A DNA stretch of 64,000 nucleotides from Thioalkalivibrio sp. K90mix (GCF_000025545.1 NC_013889.1:2163501-2227500); one strand, 5' to 3'; positions 35,205 to 44,198 are shown, counted from the first letter of the stretch. The notes: generated by a model not told the origin, from the letters alone. Numbers and translations: made by a program.

Positions 35205-35834
35205 ATGCTGGAGCTGGGTGTGGTCGCACTGGCGACCTTTTTCGTGACGGTCGGGCCGGTGGATGTAGCGGTGGTCTTTGCCGTGCTGAGCCAGGGCATG
35301 GGCCGCGCGCAACGGCGCCGGATGGCCTGGCGCGCGGCGTTGCTGGCCACCGGCATCCTGATGCTGTTCGCGCTGTTTGGCGAGGCCGTGCTCTCGGTGC
35401 TGGGCATCACCATGCCGGCGCTGTACACGGCCGGCGGCATCCTGCTGTTGCTGATCGGGATCGACATGGTCTTCGCGCGCAGTTCCGGTGGGGTGTCGGC
35501 AACCCCGGCGGAGACCAGCGAGGCGCGCAGCCGGGGAGACATCTCGGTATTTCCGCTGGCCACGCCCATGCTCGCCGGGCCGGGGGCGATGGGGGCGGCG
35601 ATCCTGCTGATGAGTCGGGCCGGCGATGACTGGATGGCCCAGGCGGTGGTGCTGGGCGCTCTGGCGGCGATCATGGTGCTGGCGCTCGTCTGCCTGCTGG
35701 TGGCGTCGCGCCTGCAGCACCTGCTGGGGGTGACCGGCGCCCATGTGCTGACCCGCATCCTCGGCGTCCTGCTGTGCGCACTGGCGATGCAGTTCATATT
35801 TGACGGCCTCGAGAAAAGCGGCCTGCTGGGCTGA
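35205..35834 (+). CDS. MarC family integral membrane protein
   Basis: This 209-residue protein has six predicted transmembrane helices, with the MarC/UPF0056 pattern ALATFFVTVGPVDVAVVFAVLSQGM at the start, LYTAGGILLLLIGIDMVFAR, and ISVFPLATPMLAGPGAMGAAILLM in the centre. ILGVLLCALAMQFIFDGL is at the C-terminus. The ATG at 35205 begins the first helix and has GAGGG upstream; a longer start would add 20 polar residues. Members were first linked to multiple antibiotic resistance but their transport role is unproven. It stands alone between accessory genes. Confidence 0.88.
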   Translation: MLELGVVALATFFVTVGPVDVAVVFAVLSQGMGRAQRRRMAWRAALLATGILMLFALFGEAVLSVLGITMPALYTAGGILLLLIGIDMVFARSSGGVSATPAETSEARSRGDISVFPLATPMLAGPGAMGAAILLMSRAGDDWMAQAVVLGALAAIMVLALVCLLVASRLQHLLGVTGAHVLTRILGVLLCALAMQFIFDGLEKSGLLG

Positions 35835-36009
35835 GCCCCGGCGTCGTACGCGGCCGGGATCACAAGCGGGATGTTCGACAGCAAACCCTTCGCGGGGGTC
35901 TACACTTCTCAGGATGGCCTAACGGATTCCTCGGGATTGATGGGCGCGCCCTTTTGCCAGCGCTTTCGCTCGATTCGCAATGGCCCCGGATCAGCCCCCG
36001 GAGGATCTT

Positions 36010-36951
36010 ATGCCCGCCCACTCGCAGAATGGACCCACCCCCTGGCCCGAACTCCCACCCCTCGATCAGTGGGCGGATACCTGCACGACGGTCCACATGT
36101 GGACACAGATTGTCGGCAAGATCCGTCTCGAACAGGGGCCCTGGGTGAATCACTCGTGGGGTTCCACGCTGTATGTCACCAGCACCGGGCTGACGACATC
36201 GCCGATTCCCTATCAGGGGCAGACCTTCACCATCGACTTCGATTTCGTTGCGCACCAGCTGGTGATCACCACATCGAACGGCCGCAAGGTGGTCTTTTCG
36301 CTGGAACCGATGAGCGTTGCCGATTTCCATGACAAGATCTTTGACGCACTGGCGTGCCTCGGCATTCAAGTACACATCCTTGCGCGCCCGGTGGAGGTGC
36401 CGGAAGCCATCCCCTTTGCCAGGAACACACGAAACCGCAGCTATCATCGCCAGGCCATCCACGCTTTCTGGCAGGCACTGGTGCAGGTGAACCGGGTGTT
36501 CTCGGAGTTCCGCGCGGGCTTTCTGGGAAAGTGCAGCCCCGTGCACTTTTTTTGGGGTGCGTTCGATCTGGCCGTCACGCGCTTTTCCGGCCGCGAGGCG
36601 CCGAAGCATCCCGGAGGTGTCCCCAACTGTGCCGACTGGGTGATGGAAGAGGCTTATTCCCATGAGCTGGCGAGCGCCGGCTTCTGGCCCGGCACGGGAC
36701 TGGGTGAAGCGGCTTTCTATGCATATGCCTACCCGGAACCTCACGGATATCGCGAGGCCGCCATCCAGCCCGCCGCGGCCCGCTTCCACGAAGGCCTCGG
36801 GGAATACATCCTGCCATTCGACGCTGTTCGGGCGTCGAGCGATCCCGATGCGGCGCTGCTGAGCTTTCTGCAGAGCACCTACCAGGCGGCTGCCGACAAT
36901 GGCGGATGGGACCGCGAAACCCTCGAGTGCCTCCCTCCCAACCCGAAATAG
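36010..36951 (+). CDS. DUF5996 family protein
   Basis: This 313-residue protein matches the DUF5996 pattern: WPELPPLDQWADTCTTVHMWTQIVGKIRLEQGPWVNHSWGSTLYVTSTGLTTSPIPY and TFTIDFDFVAHQLVI, then SPVHFFWGAFDLAVTRFSGR and AYSHELASAGFWPGTGLGEAAFYAYAYPEP. Function is unknown, although the conserved HFFWGAFDL and His/Asp-rich blocks suggest an enzyme. The ATG at 36010 is chosen because GGAGG lies five bases upstream; the ATG at 35980 has none. No signal peptide or helix anchor. It is isolated and probably horizontally acquired, but composition is not obviously different. Confidence 0.8.
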   Translation: MPAHSQNGPTPWPELPPLDQWADTCTTVHMWTQIVGKIRLEQGPWVNHSWGSTLYVTSTGLTTSPIPYQGQTFTIDFDFVAHQLVITTSNGRKVVFSLEPMSVADFHDKIFDALACLGIQVHILARPVEVPEAIPFARNTRNRSYHRQAIHAFWQALVQVNRVFSEFRAGFLGKCSPVHFFWGAFDLAVTRFSGREAPKHPGGVPNCADWVMEEAYSHELASAGFWPGTGLGEAAFYAYAYPEPHGYREAAIQPAAARFHEGLGEYILPFDAVRASSDPDAALLSFLQSTYQAAADNGGWDRETLECLPPNPK

Positions 36952-37155
36952 CGGCGGAAAGGCACTTCGGAGCCGCGCGGCGCGCACACAGGACTCGCAC
37001 ATGCACCGAGGCTCCCGAAACCCAGCGCAAACGCGCGCATTTGGTGCTATGAACTAGTTAATCGCCGCCTGTTCGCATTCCGTTCGCTGTGGGCCGCGGT
37101 TCCCGTCCTGTTGCATTGCTTTGTGTTCGGTTAGGGGGAACCGAGGGAGGCAGCC

Positions 37156-37821
37156 ATGAACACCCTACCGAGTTTTACCGTGCCAGCCGTCGCGGGTCTG
37201 GCTTTTGTGTTGATCACGTTTTCCGGCTGCGGCCAGTCGAACGACTCGGCCCAGGCCGCGGAACAGCACGCCCCGATCCAGGAAGAACCGGACGCGCCGG
37301 CGATGGAGCGCGCGATCGGCTTCATGGAGTCCTGGATCGAATTGTTCGACGCCATGAGTGCGGAACTGGCCGGGGTCGACAGCCAGGAGGCCGCCAATGA
37401 GCACGCCACCTGGCTGACCGAGGAACTGACGCCACGCCTGGAACAGCTGGCGGGCGAGATGATCATCTTCATGGAGTCGATCGAGGAACACGAGATGGAG
37501 CTCATGGAGGCGTCGTTTGATGCCCCGGAAAACCACCAGCGCATGCTGGAACTGGAAGGACGCATGGAGCAGTCGCTGGATCGACTGGAAGAGAACATCA
37601 TGCGTGTCGAGAGCACGTACGCAACGCCGGCACTGGAGGTGGCATGGATGAACTTCGCCCGGACCAACGAGCGGCTGGAACGGCAGATGGAGGCCACGTT
37701 CGCCGGTGGCGCACAGGCGGTGGGCAGTCCCGCATGGTGCGACGCCATGGCCAACACGCCCCAGGCCCAGTGGACGATGAACGACGCCTTCGCCTTTGCC
37801 AACCACTGCGTGGGTCGGTGA
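37156..37821 (+). CDS. Orphan lipoprotein with helical mature domain
   Basis: This 221-residue protein has a lipoprotein-type signal (AVAGLAFVLITFSGC) with a lipobox FSGC and Cys25, so it is probably membrane-anchored. The mature part is almost fully helical and strongly acidic (ERAIGFMESWIELFDAMSAELAG, repeated EEHEMELMEASF-like runs), with a Trp-Cys-Asp element near the end (PAWCDAM, NHCVGR). GGGAGG precedes the ATG. No family recognised. The 204-bp upstream gap has an unremarkable promoter region. Confidence 0.65.
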   Translation: MNTLPSFTVPAVAGLAFVLITFSGCGQSNDSAQAAEQHAPIQEEPDAPAMERAIGFMESWIELFDAMSAELAGVDSQEAANEHATWLTEELTPRLEQLAGEMIIFMESIEEHEMELMEASFDAPENHQRMLELEGRMEQSLDRLEENIMRVESTYATPALEVAWMNFARTNERLERQMEATFAGGAQAVGSPAWCDAMANTPQAQWTMNDAFAFANHCVGR

Positions 37822-37886
37822 TCCGGGGCTCCGGACGGTACGGAATTACTCGCGCAGGCCGGCGCGCGGCCACATCGCCCGTGCGC

Positions 37887-38354
37887 TCATGCCACGCTCA
37901 GCTCCACGAGATCCGTGTGCCCGAACCCCTTCGAGTAATCAAGGACGGATATCACCGTCGGGGTCACGCGGAAGATCCGGACGTCCTCCGGGCTGGGCAT
38001 CTCCATGTCCAGCTTGGCGGTGTCCTGCTCGGGATAGGCCTGCACGAGCAGGTCCAGCACCTTCTGCGCTTCATCCCGATCGACCACGGGCTCTGCATGC
38101 GCCGCCATGGACAGCCCCGAAATCGCCATCAGGTCGGAGGTGTCGTGATCGATGGTGAGAGAAACCCGGTTGTCGTGCGCCAGGTTTCGCGCCTTCTGGC
38201 TGTCCAGTCCGCAGAGGAAGTACAGCGTCATCCCTTCATGCACGTAGCCGACCGTCGTCACCTGGGGCCAGCCATCCTCGCGCAGGGTGGCAATGCTCAT
38301 GATCCGGTGTTCGTCCAGCAGGACCTGGATCTTCTTTCTGAGTGCCTCGTCCAT
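37887..38354 (-). CDS. Pyridoxamine 5'-phosphate oxidase family (FMN-binding split-barrel) protein
   Basis: This 155-residue protein has the split-barrel FMN fold: VLLDEHRIMSIATLREDGWPQVTTVGYVHEGMTLYF, then KARNLAHDNRVSLTIDH and RIFRVTPTVISVLDYSKGFGH. It is of the general F420/FMN-linked PNPOx group and not true PdxH, which is longer. It may reduce or bind a flavin-dependent substrate. GGAGG lies six bases before the ATG. The 207-bp gap to the SDR gene shows no signal other than AT-rich TATATATC. Confidence 0.85.
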   Translation of the reverse strand: MDEALRKKIQVLLDEHRIMSIATLREDGWPQVTTVGYVHEGMTLYFLCGLDSQKARNLAHDNRVSLTIDHDTSDLMAISGLSMAAHAEPVVDRDEAQKVLDLLVQAYPEQDTAKLDMEMPSPEDVRIFRVTPTVISVLDYSKGFGHTDLVELSVA

Positions 38355-38561
38355 CTGCCACCTCCTGAAGATGCGTGGACTCCAGGGCGACGGAATCGCC
38401 CGATGGCCATTTCATGCACCCGCTCGCGAGATCGCAGGAAAGCGGCCAGGATCTTTCGATATATAGACGCTCTCCGGACGATGTAGACGCGCTCGACAGC
38501 GTGCCGCACGGCCGGACCCGCGATGCGCTCCCCAGGTCCCGCCGCACGTACGCACAGGCGG

Positions 38562-39326
38562 TTACTGCGAACAGAGGCCGCCGTCGACGACGTAGGTGTT
38601 GCCGGTGCAGCCGGAGGCGGCGTCGGACAGCAGGAACACCGCCATCCCGGCGCATTCCTCGTTGCTGACGTACCGACCCAGCGGGATACGCGCCTCGAAG
38701 GACTTGTGCACCTCGTCGGCGTGGCCCGGGTTCGCCTGCTCCTCGATGGACTGCATCATGCGGTTCGCGACCGGGCCGGGGTTAAGCGTATTCACGCGGA
38801 TGTTCTCCGGCCCCAGCTCGGCGGCCAGACACTTCATCATGCCCACCACCGCGTGCTTGCTGGACACGTACGGCGAGAGGCCGGCGGCCCCGCGCAGCCC
38901 GGCTACGCTGGAGGTGATCACAATGCTGCCGCCATTGCCCCGGCGCAGCGCCGGCAGGGCCGCCTCCGCGCCCAGGCGCACGCCATGCACATTGACGGCA
39001 AAGACCTTCTCCCACGCCGCGTCGGAGCGGCTGTCGAACGGGCCAACCTCGCCCTCGATTCCGGCGTTCAGGAAGACCCCATCCAGGCGTCCGAAACGTT
39101 CCAGTGCCGTCGCGACCATGCGCTCGTTGTCCTCGCGCCGCGTGACGTCCACGGCCAGGCCCACCGCCCGCTCACCCAGGGACTGGGCAATGGCCTCCAC
39201 CGGCCCGGCCTCGCGGTCGGTAATCACCACACTGGCGCCCTGCGCGTACGCCGTGCGCGCCGTGCTCTCGCCGATACCACCGGCGCCACCGGTGATTGCG
39301 ATCACTTTTCCTACCAGGGGGCTCAT
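38562..39326 (-). CDS. Short-chain dehydrogenase/reductase
   Basis: This 254-residue classical SDR has the cofactor motif GGAGGIG at residues 13-19, NAG (FLNAGI) at about residues 87-89, catalytic Ser in ITSSVAG, and Tyr153/Lys157 in SPYVSSK. Asp37 at the end of the second strand (VVITDREAG) suggests NAD(H) over NADP(H). NPGPVANRM and DGG near the C-terminus (YVVDGGLCSQ) complete the family pattern. The alcohol or keto substrate is not inferable. It stands alone, 143 bp from the MazG-like gene on the same strand. Confidence 0.9.
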   Translation of the reverse strand: MSPLVGKVIAITGGAGGIGESTARTAYAQGASVVITDREAGPVEAIAQSLGERAVGLAVDVTRREDNERMVATALERFGRLDGVFLNAGIEGEVGPFDSRSDAAWEKVFAVNVHGVRLGAEAALPALRRGNGGSIVITSSVAGLRGAAGLSPYVSSKHAVVGMMKCLAAELGPENIRVNTLNPGPVANRMMQSIEEQANPGHADEVHKSFEARIPLGRYVSNEECAGMAVFLLSDAASGCTGNTYVVDGGLCSQ

Positions 39327-39469
39327 GCTGTGTCTCCTTCGTCATGCAGTCGGGGAACCGCGGCAAGACGCTCGCGGACAAGACCATTATCAGCCCGGCA
39401 AAGGCCAGGAATCTTGATCCGGGTCACGACTCTTACCGCATACGCCTCGGGGCGGGACGAACGAGCGAT

Positions 39470-39832
39470 CTACAGGTTCGTGTACTTGCGCGCGAGACCC
39501 CGCGCCTTGTCCACCGGGTATTTTTTCGCGTTGATTTCCAGCTTGTCGCTCGCCGCCTGCACGAGGTCGATGTTCAGCTTGCGCGCCAGCATCAGCAGAT
39601 AGATCTGCACATCCGCGATCTCGGCCCGCACTTCCTCCAGCGCCTCGCCGGACAGGCCACGCGACTGCTCCTCGGTCAGCCACTGGAAGTGCTCGATCAG
39701 CTCGCCGACCTCCCCCGCCAGCGCCATCGAGAGATTCTTCGGCGAATGGAACTGCGCCCAATCGCGCTCTTCGACGAACGCCTCCAGCCGAGCCGCCAGT
39801 TCATCCTGCTCCCGCGCGTTATTCGACCCCAT
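39470..39832 (-). CDS. MazG-type nucleotide pyrophosphohydrolase (dCTPase-like)
   Basis: This 120-residue all-alpha NTP pyrophosphatase is of the RS21-C6/DCTPP1 group: FVEERDWAQFHSPKNLSMALAGEVGELIEHFQWLTEEQ carries the EXXE metal-binding motif (EVGELIE), followed by VRAEIADVQIYLLMLARKLNIDLVQAASDKLEINAKKYPVDKARG with the paired ExxD motif. It probably removes pyrophosphate from dCTP or modified dNTPs, cleaning the nucleotide pool. The ATG at 39832 is preferred because AGGAG lies eight bases upstream; the ATG at 39838 would be too close to it. Confidence 0.9.
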   Translation of the reverse strand: MGSNNAREQDELAARLEAFVEERDWAQFHSPKNLSMALAGEVGELIEHFQWLTEEQSRGLSGEALEEVRAEIADVQIYLLMLARKLNIDLVQAASDKLEINAKKYPVDKARGLARKYTNL

Positions 39833-40032
39833 AGCCATCACTCCTGTCGCATCCATCTCTCTGGACTCGACACCGTAACGAACTCTCGCGGCGCCGTAAT
39901 CCGCCTGGGAATGGCTCGCGGAGTAGCAGGAGCAACATCACCGGGACCTTCATATGCCGGAGATGCCCGCTCTTCGCTTCGCTGCGGCCGGGATGACATG
40001 GGATGAGATGCGCCGACCAACCGATGCCAGGC

Positions 40033-40938
40033 CTATCGCGACGCTAACCCGTTCGGCGTACCTAGCTGCTGCGCCAGGAAGTCGATCAGGGCGCGGGTCT
40101 TGGGCAGGAGATAGCGGCGGCTGGGGTAGACCGCGTGGATGCCGAGCGTGGCGGTTTCCCAGTCCGGGAACAGCACCTGCAGGGCGCCGGTTTGCAGATG
40201 CGGCTGCAGCAGGAACTCCGGCTGGTAGACGATGCCCTGCCCGGCCAGGGCCGCGGCGACGCAGGTCTCGCCGTTGTTGCTGCGCAGCACGGGGCGGGTC
40301 GTGACCGCGACCGGCCCGTCCGGGCCCGTGAGGGTCCAGTCGTCGCCGGTCGCGTGGTAGCTGTAAGCGATGGTGGCGTGGTCCGCCAGCTCGCGCGGGT
40401 GTGCGGGCAGACCGCTGGCCGCCAGGTAGTCCGGCGCGGCACAGATGCGCATGCGCGTGGTCGCCAGGCGGCGCGCGACCAGGCTGGAGCTGTCGAGCGT
40501 GCCAATGCGCACGGCCAGGTCAAAGCCTTCGTCGACCAGATCCACCGAACGGTCGTTCAGGGTGACGTCCAGCTCCACCCTGGGGTGTCGGGCCGTGAAT
40601 GTGCCCCACAGCGGCGCCAGGTGCTGGATGCCGAAGCTGACCGGTACATTGATGCGCAGCCGGCCGCTGACGGCGGTGCCGCGTTCGCTGATCTCGCCCT
40701 CGGCGGCGGCCAGTTCCTCAAGCAACAGCTTGCTGCGGCCAAAGAAGGTCTCGCCCTCGCTGGTCAGCGACAGGCGCCGGGTCGTGCGGTGCAGCAGCCG
40801 AGCACCCAGCCGTTCCTCGAGGCCGTTCACCGCGCGCGAGACGGCCGCCTTGGACAGGCCCAGCGTCTCCGCCGCATGCACGAAGTGCCCGGTCTCGACT
40901 ACGGCCACGAAGATCTGCATCTGCTGGAAACGATCCAT
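40033..40938 (-). CDS. LysR-type transcriptional regulator
   Basis: This 301-residue LTTR has an N-terminal winged helix (FVAVVETGHFVHAAETLGLSKAAVSRAVNGLEERLGARLLHRTTRRLSLTSEGETFF) and a substrate-binding domain with RLRINVPVSFGIQHLAPLWGTF and DLAVRIGTLDSSSLVARRL. The GRLRINVP...AVRIG pattern places it in the CrgA/DsdC-like group that includes aldehyde or quinone responders. It is divergent from doxX, with a 121-bp intergenic region containing a dyad at 40956-40974, so it probably controls the DoxX-pirin-reductase cassette and itself. The inducer is unknown. Confidence 0.92.
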   Translation of the reverse strand: MDRFQQMQIFVAVVETGHFVHAAETLGLSKAAVSRAVNGLEERLGARLLHRTTRRLSLTSEGETFFGRSKLLLEELAAAEGEISERGTAVSGRLRINVPVSFGIQHLAPLWGTFTARHPRVELDVTLNDRSVDLVDEGFDLAVRIGTLDSSSLVARRLATTRMRICAAPDYLAASGLPAHPRELADHATIAYSYHATGDDWTLTGPDGPVAVTTRPVLRSNNGETCVAAALAGQGIVYQPEFLLQPHLQTGALQVLFPDWETATLGIHAVYPSRRYLLPKTRALIDFLAQQLGTPNGLASR

Positions 40939-40955
40939 TGTTTCGACATTTGCAA

Positions 40956-40974
40956 CTATATGTGCCCTTTATAG
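40956..40974. promoter_or_regulatory. Candidate LysR-binding dyad in the lysR-doxX intergenic region
   Basis: CTATA (40956-40960) and TATAG (40970-40974) form a dyad with nine bases between, fulfilling T-N11-A. It lies in the middle of the divergent promoter region, 18 bp from the lysR start. Confidence 0.4.
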
Positions 40975-41059
40975 CCGTTTATTGCTCATCAAGAAATATC
41001 CAGACTCTCCCTGACCGGCCAGAACCGCCGGCCTTCGCAAACCCTCCAGGAGAGTCAAA

Positions 41060-41509
41060 ATGAATTCGTCCTTCATGCAGCAGCTGTTTGGCACCAACGC
41101 CGGCTGGGCGGCCCTCGCCCTGCGCATCCCGGTCGGGATCATCTTCATGGCGCATGGCGCGCAGAAACTGTTCGGCTGGTTCGGCGGTCACGGTCTGGAG
41201 GGGACCGGCCAGTGGATGGCCTCGATCGGGCTGGAGCCGGGTTTCCTGATGGCCCTGATGGCCGGCGGCGCAGAGTTCTTCGGCGGTCTGGCCCTGATCA
41301 TCGGGTTGCTGGTGCGCCCGGCGGCAGCGGTGCTCGCCTTCACCATGGTCGTGGCGATCTTCGCCGTACACTTCGAACATGGCCTGTTCATGAGCAACAA
41401 CGGCTACGAGTTCGCGCTGTCGCTGCTGGCTGTCTCCGTCGCACTGGCGATCAGCGGCGCCGGTCGGGCCTCGATCGACAACCGCCTGGCCGGGACGTAC
41501 CGCGGCTAG
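41060..41509 (+). CDS. DoxX family membrane protein
   Basis: This 149-residue protein has four predicted transmembrane helices and the DoxX/SURF4-like pattern: [35 protein letters not shown], then [28 protein letters not shown] and [29 protein letters not shown]. Homologues are linked to redox stress and thiosulfate:quinone reduction, but the function is not established. AGGAG lies eight bases before the ATG. It is the first gene of a plus-strand cassette (pirin, FMN reductase, pirin), divergent from a LysR gene. Confidence 0.9.
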   Translation: MNSSFMQQLFGTNAGWAALALRIPVGIIFMAHGAQKLFGWFGGHGLEGTGQWMASIGLEPGFLMALMAGGAEFFGGLALIIGLLVRPAAAVLAFTMVVAIFAVHFEHGLFMSNNGYEFALSLLAVSVALAISGAGRASIDNRLAGTYRG

Positions 41510-41582
41510 CCGCACTCCCCCTTGCCGGGCCATCTGGCTCGGCAAGGGTCGCCTGATCGGTAACACCCGGGAGGAGGACACC

Positions 41583-42588
41583 ATGATCACCCTGCGCCCC
41601 AGTGCCGAACGCGGCCATGCCCGACACGGCTGGCTGGATTCCCGCCACAGCTTCTCGTTTGCCAGTTACTTCGACCCGGAGCACATGGGGGTCTCCGACC
41701 TGCGCGTGCTGAACGAGGACCGGGTCGCACCGGGTGCCGGCTTCGGCGCCCACCCGCATCGGGACATGGAAATCATCACCTGTGTGCTAGGAGACGCTGA
41801 TTGAATCGCGCGTCCGCGCTCGAGTCGCTTTTGCGTGCGAACAAGGCGCGGTGACTGCCGTGCAGTCATTCTGCACAAGGGAACCGCAACGTTGTGCGCG
41901 CGCCCGTTCTTGATAACAACGGGCGGCCGAGCCCCTGCTTTCAATGGCTTGTGGGGTTGGCGCCCCCTGTTCCCCGATCCTGCGTTGCGCCCCGAATCAA
42001 TCAAGAACGGGCGGGTAGAACCACTACCCGCTGCACGACGCGCCTTGTCTCGGAAAACGGGGGGCGCCAACGCGGACGTGCGATTCAATCAGCGTCTCCC
42101 TAGACGGGGCCATCGAGCACCGGGACACGATGGATCACCAGACCCGGCTGAGGGCCGGCGAGGTCCAGGTGATGAGTGCGGGCACGGGCATCCGGCACAG
42201 CGAGTTCAACGCATCAACCACCGATCCGCTGCACTTCCTGCAAATCTGGATCATCCCGGATCACAAGGGTGGCGAACCGTGCTACGCCCAGAAGGATTTT
42301 TCGGGTGCCGGCGGGCACGTCCTGCTGGTCTCGCCCGATGGCCGGGATGGCTCCCTGCCCATCCGGCAGGACGCCTGCATCCACAGGCTCCGGATGGCGC
42401 ACGATGCCACTCGGTTTCCGGCGGACCCGAGCAGGGTCTATTACGTACAGATCACCCGAGGCGAACTGACCCTGAACGACCAGACGATGGCTGCCGGCGA
42501 CGGCGCCACCATCCGCCAGGAACGCGGGCTCGAATTCACCACCGACGGCGAGGCCGAGGCCCTGCTGTTCGATCTGCGCGGCGGCTGA
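41583..42588 (+). pseudogene. Pirin-like gene split by a foldback element
   Basis: The reading frame begins [69 protein letters not shown], the N-terminal cupin of a YhaK/YhhW-type pirin with the HPHRD iron-ligand motif. At 41787-41790 (CTAG) a 309-bp element begins. Removing 41791-42103 joins GTG CTA GAC and restores DGAIEHRD and the remainder (EVQVMSAGTGIRHSEFNAS, LQIWI) as one 230-residue frame, the usual pirin length. The downstream part has a potential ATG at 42130 but would lack the metal-binding cupin half. The intact function would be an iron-dependent cupin (quercetinase-like or regulatory). Confidence 0.88.
41791..42099. mobile_element. MITE-like foldback element, copy 2, inside a pirin gene
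   Basis: This 309-bp element has terminal inverted repeats starting GGAGACGCTGATTGAATCG on both sides (one mismatch and one extra base over ~28 bp) and CTAG on both flanks (41787-41790 and 42100-42103), a 4-bp target duplication. Internal inverted pairs are GTTGGCGCCCCC near 41957-41970 with its complement near 42060-42072, and CCCGTTCTTGA near 41905 with TCAAGAACGGG near 42000. No ORF. It shares blocks such as CCGTGCAGTCATTCTGCAC with copy 1 but has different arms. The CTAG duplication resembles IS5-family target choice (YTAR), so a trans-acting IS5-like transposase is suggested. Confidence 0.85.
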
Positions 42589-42615
42589 TGCCGCCCCCCT
42601 GACGAGGACACACCC

Positions 42616-43203
42616 ATGTCACTGAAGCTTCAGACCCTCATCGCCAGTACCCGCCCGGGCCGCATCGGCCCCTCCGTGGGGGACTGGTTTCATACGCTGG
42701 CCAGTGAACACAACGCGTTCCAGTGCGAGCGGGTCGACCTGGCCGACTTCCAGCTGCCGGTATACGACGAGCCCCACCACCCCCGGACGCAGAAGTACAC
42801 GCAGGAGCACACCCGGAACTGGTCGCGCAGTGTCGCCAGCGCCGATGCCTATGTGTTCGTGATCCCCGAATACAACTACTCCGCACCCCCCGCGCTGATC
42901 AACGCCCTCGATTACGTCTATCCAGAGTGGAATTACAAGCCCTGCGCGTTCGTGAGCTACGGCGGGGCCTCCGGCGGGCTGCGCTCGGCACAGATGGCCC
43001 GGCAGATGGTGACGGCCCTCAAGATGATGCCGATCCCGGAGGGCGTGATGATCCAGATGCCCTGGAATCACCTGGACGACGAGCGGCGATTCGTCCCCGA
43101 ACCGATGCACGATGAATCCGCCCGGGGCATGCTGGAAGAACTGGCGAAATGGGCCCGCGCCCTCCGGCCCATGCGCGACGCGACACCCGGAGCCCCCCGA
43201 TGA
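42616..43203 (+). CDS. NADPH-dependent FMN reductase family protein
   Basis: This 195-residue flavodoxin-fold protein has TLIASTRPGRIGPSVGDWF for FMN phosphate binding, VFVIPEYNYSAPPALINALDYVYPEWNYKPCAFVSYGGASGGLRSAQMARQ for the isoalloxazine site and the family GGxxGG loop. It belongs to the SsuE/ArsH/azoreductase-like superfamily that reduces quinones, azo compounds or chromate using NAD(P)H. The stop overlaps the following pirin start (ATGA), so both are coupled. It lies 27 bp after the disrupted pirin. It is probably part of an electrophile or quinone stress response under the divergent LysR. Confidence 0.9.
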   Translation: MSLKLQTLIASTRPGRIGPSVGDWFHTLASEHNAFQCERVDLADFQLPVYDEPHHPRTQKYTQEHTRNWSRSVASADAYVFVIPEYNYSAPPALINALDYVYPEWNYKPCAFVSYGGASGGLRSAQMARQMVTALKMMPIPEGVMIQMPWNHLDDERRFVPEPMHDESARGMLEELAKWARALRPMRDATPGAPR

Positions 43204-44114
43204 GCAACACCCTGGAGACCACCGAACAGCCCTGTATCGCCTCGCCTGCCCCCTGCGCGGCAATCGAGACCGTGCTGCAGCCCCGCGAGCGCGACCTGGG
43301 CGGCTTCTCCGTGCGCCGGGTGCTGCCCACCGCACAACGGCGGATGGTCGGGCCGTGGATCTTTTTTGATCACATGGGCCCGGCGCGCTTCCCCGCAGGC
43401 GAGGGGATCAACGTGCGCCCGCACCCGCACATCGGGATCGCGACGGTCACCTACCTGTTCCAGGGCGAGATCCTGCATCGCGATTCGCTGGGCTCGCACC
43501 AAGCCATTCGGCCCGGGGATCTCAACCTGATGGTCGCCGGACGCGGCATCGTCCATTCCGAGCGGGAACGACCGGAGGTCACAGCCGAGGAACACACCCA
43601 ACACGGGCTGCAGCTGTGGCTCGCCCTTCCGGAAGCCGACGAGGAAACCGAACCCGCCTTTCACCACTATCCGGAACAGACGATCCCGACCGTCACCGTC
43701 GAAGAGATCCCCGTCCGCGTGATGATGGGTAGCGCCTATGGCGTGCAGTCGCCGGTGCGGGTGTTTTCCGAGACACTCTATCTGGAGGCCCGCCTGCAGC
43801 CCGGCCAGACCCTCACCCTGCCCGATGGCGACGAACGCGCCGTCTATGTGGTCTCCGGCGAGCTGCGCGCGCAGGACACCGCGATGCCAGCCCATTCGAT
43901 GACGATCTTCTCCCGCCAGTCCGGCATTGCAGTCACCGCCACCACGGCCTCGACCATCGCCCTGGTTGGTGGCGCACCCGTGGGCGAGCGCCACATCGAA
44001 TGGAATTTCGTCTCCAGCCGCCGCGAGCGCATCGAGCAGGCCAAACAGGACTGGCAAGGCGGCCGCTTTCCCAGGGTCCCCGGCGACGAAGACGAGTTTA
44101 TCCCCCTGCCCTGA
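43200..44114 (+). CDS. Pirin family protein (cupin)
   Basis: This 304-residue bicupin is of the pirin/quercetin 2,3-dioxygenase type: GGFSVRRVLPTAQRRMVGPWIFFDHMGPA at the start, the metal-binding GINVRPHPHIGIATVTYLFQGEILHRDSLGSHQAIRPGDLNLMVAGRGIVHSER, then LQLWLALPEADEETEP and PLMG-like MMGSAYGVQSPVRVFSETLYLE. The His ligands (HPHIG and the later Glu/His) are intact. It is longer than the disrupted pirin at 41583, so the two are different paralogues. The start overlaps the FMN reductase stop. Function may be oxidation of an aromatic compound or regulation by oxidation state. Confidence 0.9.
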   Translation: MSNTLETTEQPCIASPAPCAAIETVLQPRERDLGGFSVRRVLPTAQRRMVGPWIFFDHMGPARFPAGEGINVRPHPHIGIATVTYLFQGEILHRDSLGSHQAIRPGDLNLMVAGRGIVHSERERPEVTAEEHTQHGLQLWLALPEADEETEPAFHHYPEQTIPTVTVEEIPVRVMMGSAYGVQSPVRVFSETLYLEARLQPGQTLTLPDGDERAVYVVSGELRAQDTAMPAHSMTIFSRQSGIAVTATTASTIALVGGAPVGERHIEWNFVSSRRERIEQAKQDWQGGRFPRVPGDEDEFIPLP

Positions 44115-44198
44115 AGGTCCCCTGCTGGCGACGGACTCGAGCTACACGAGCCGCGTTGCCACAACCAGCCCCTGCCGGGCGGCATTCGGGCGCACTGA

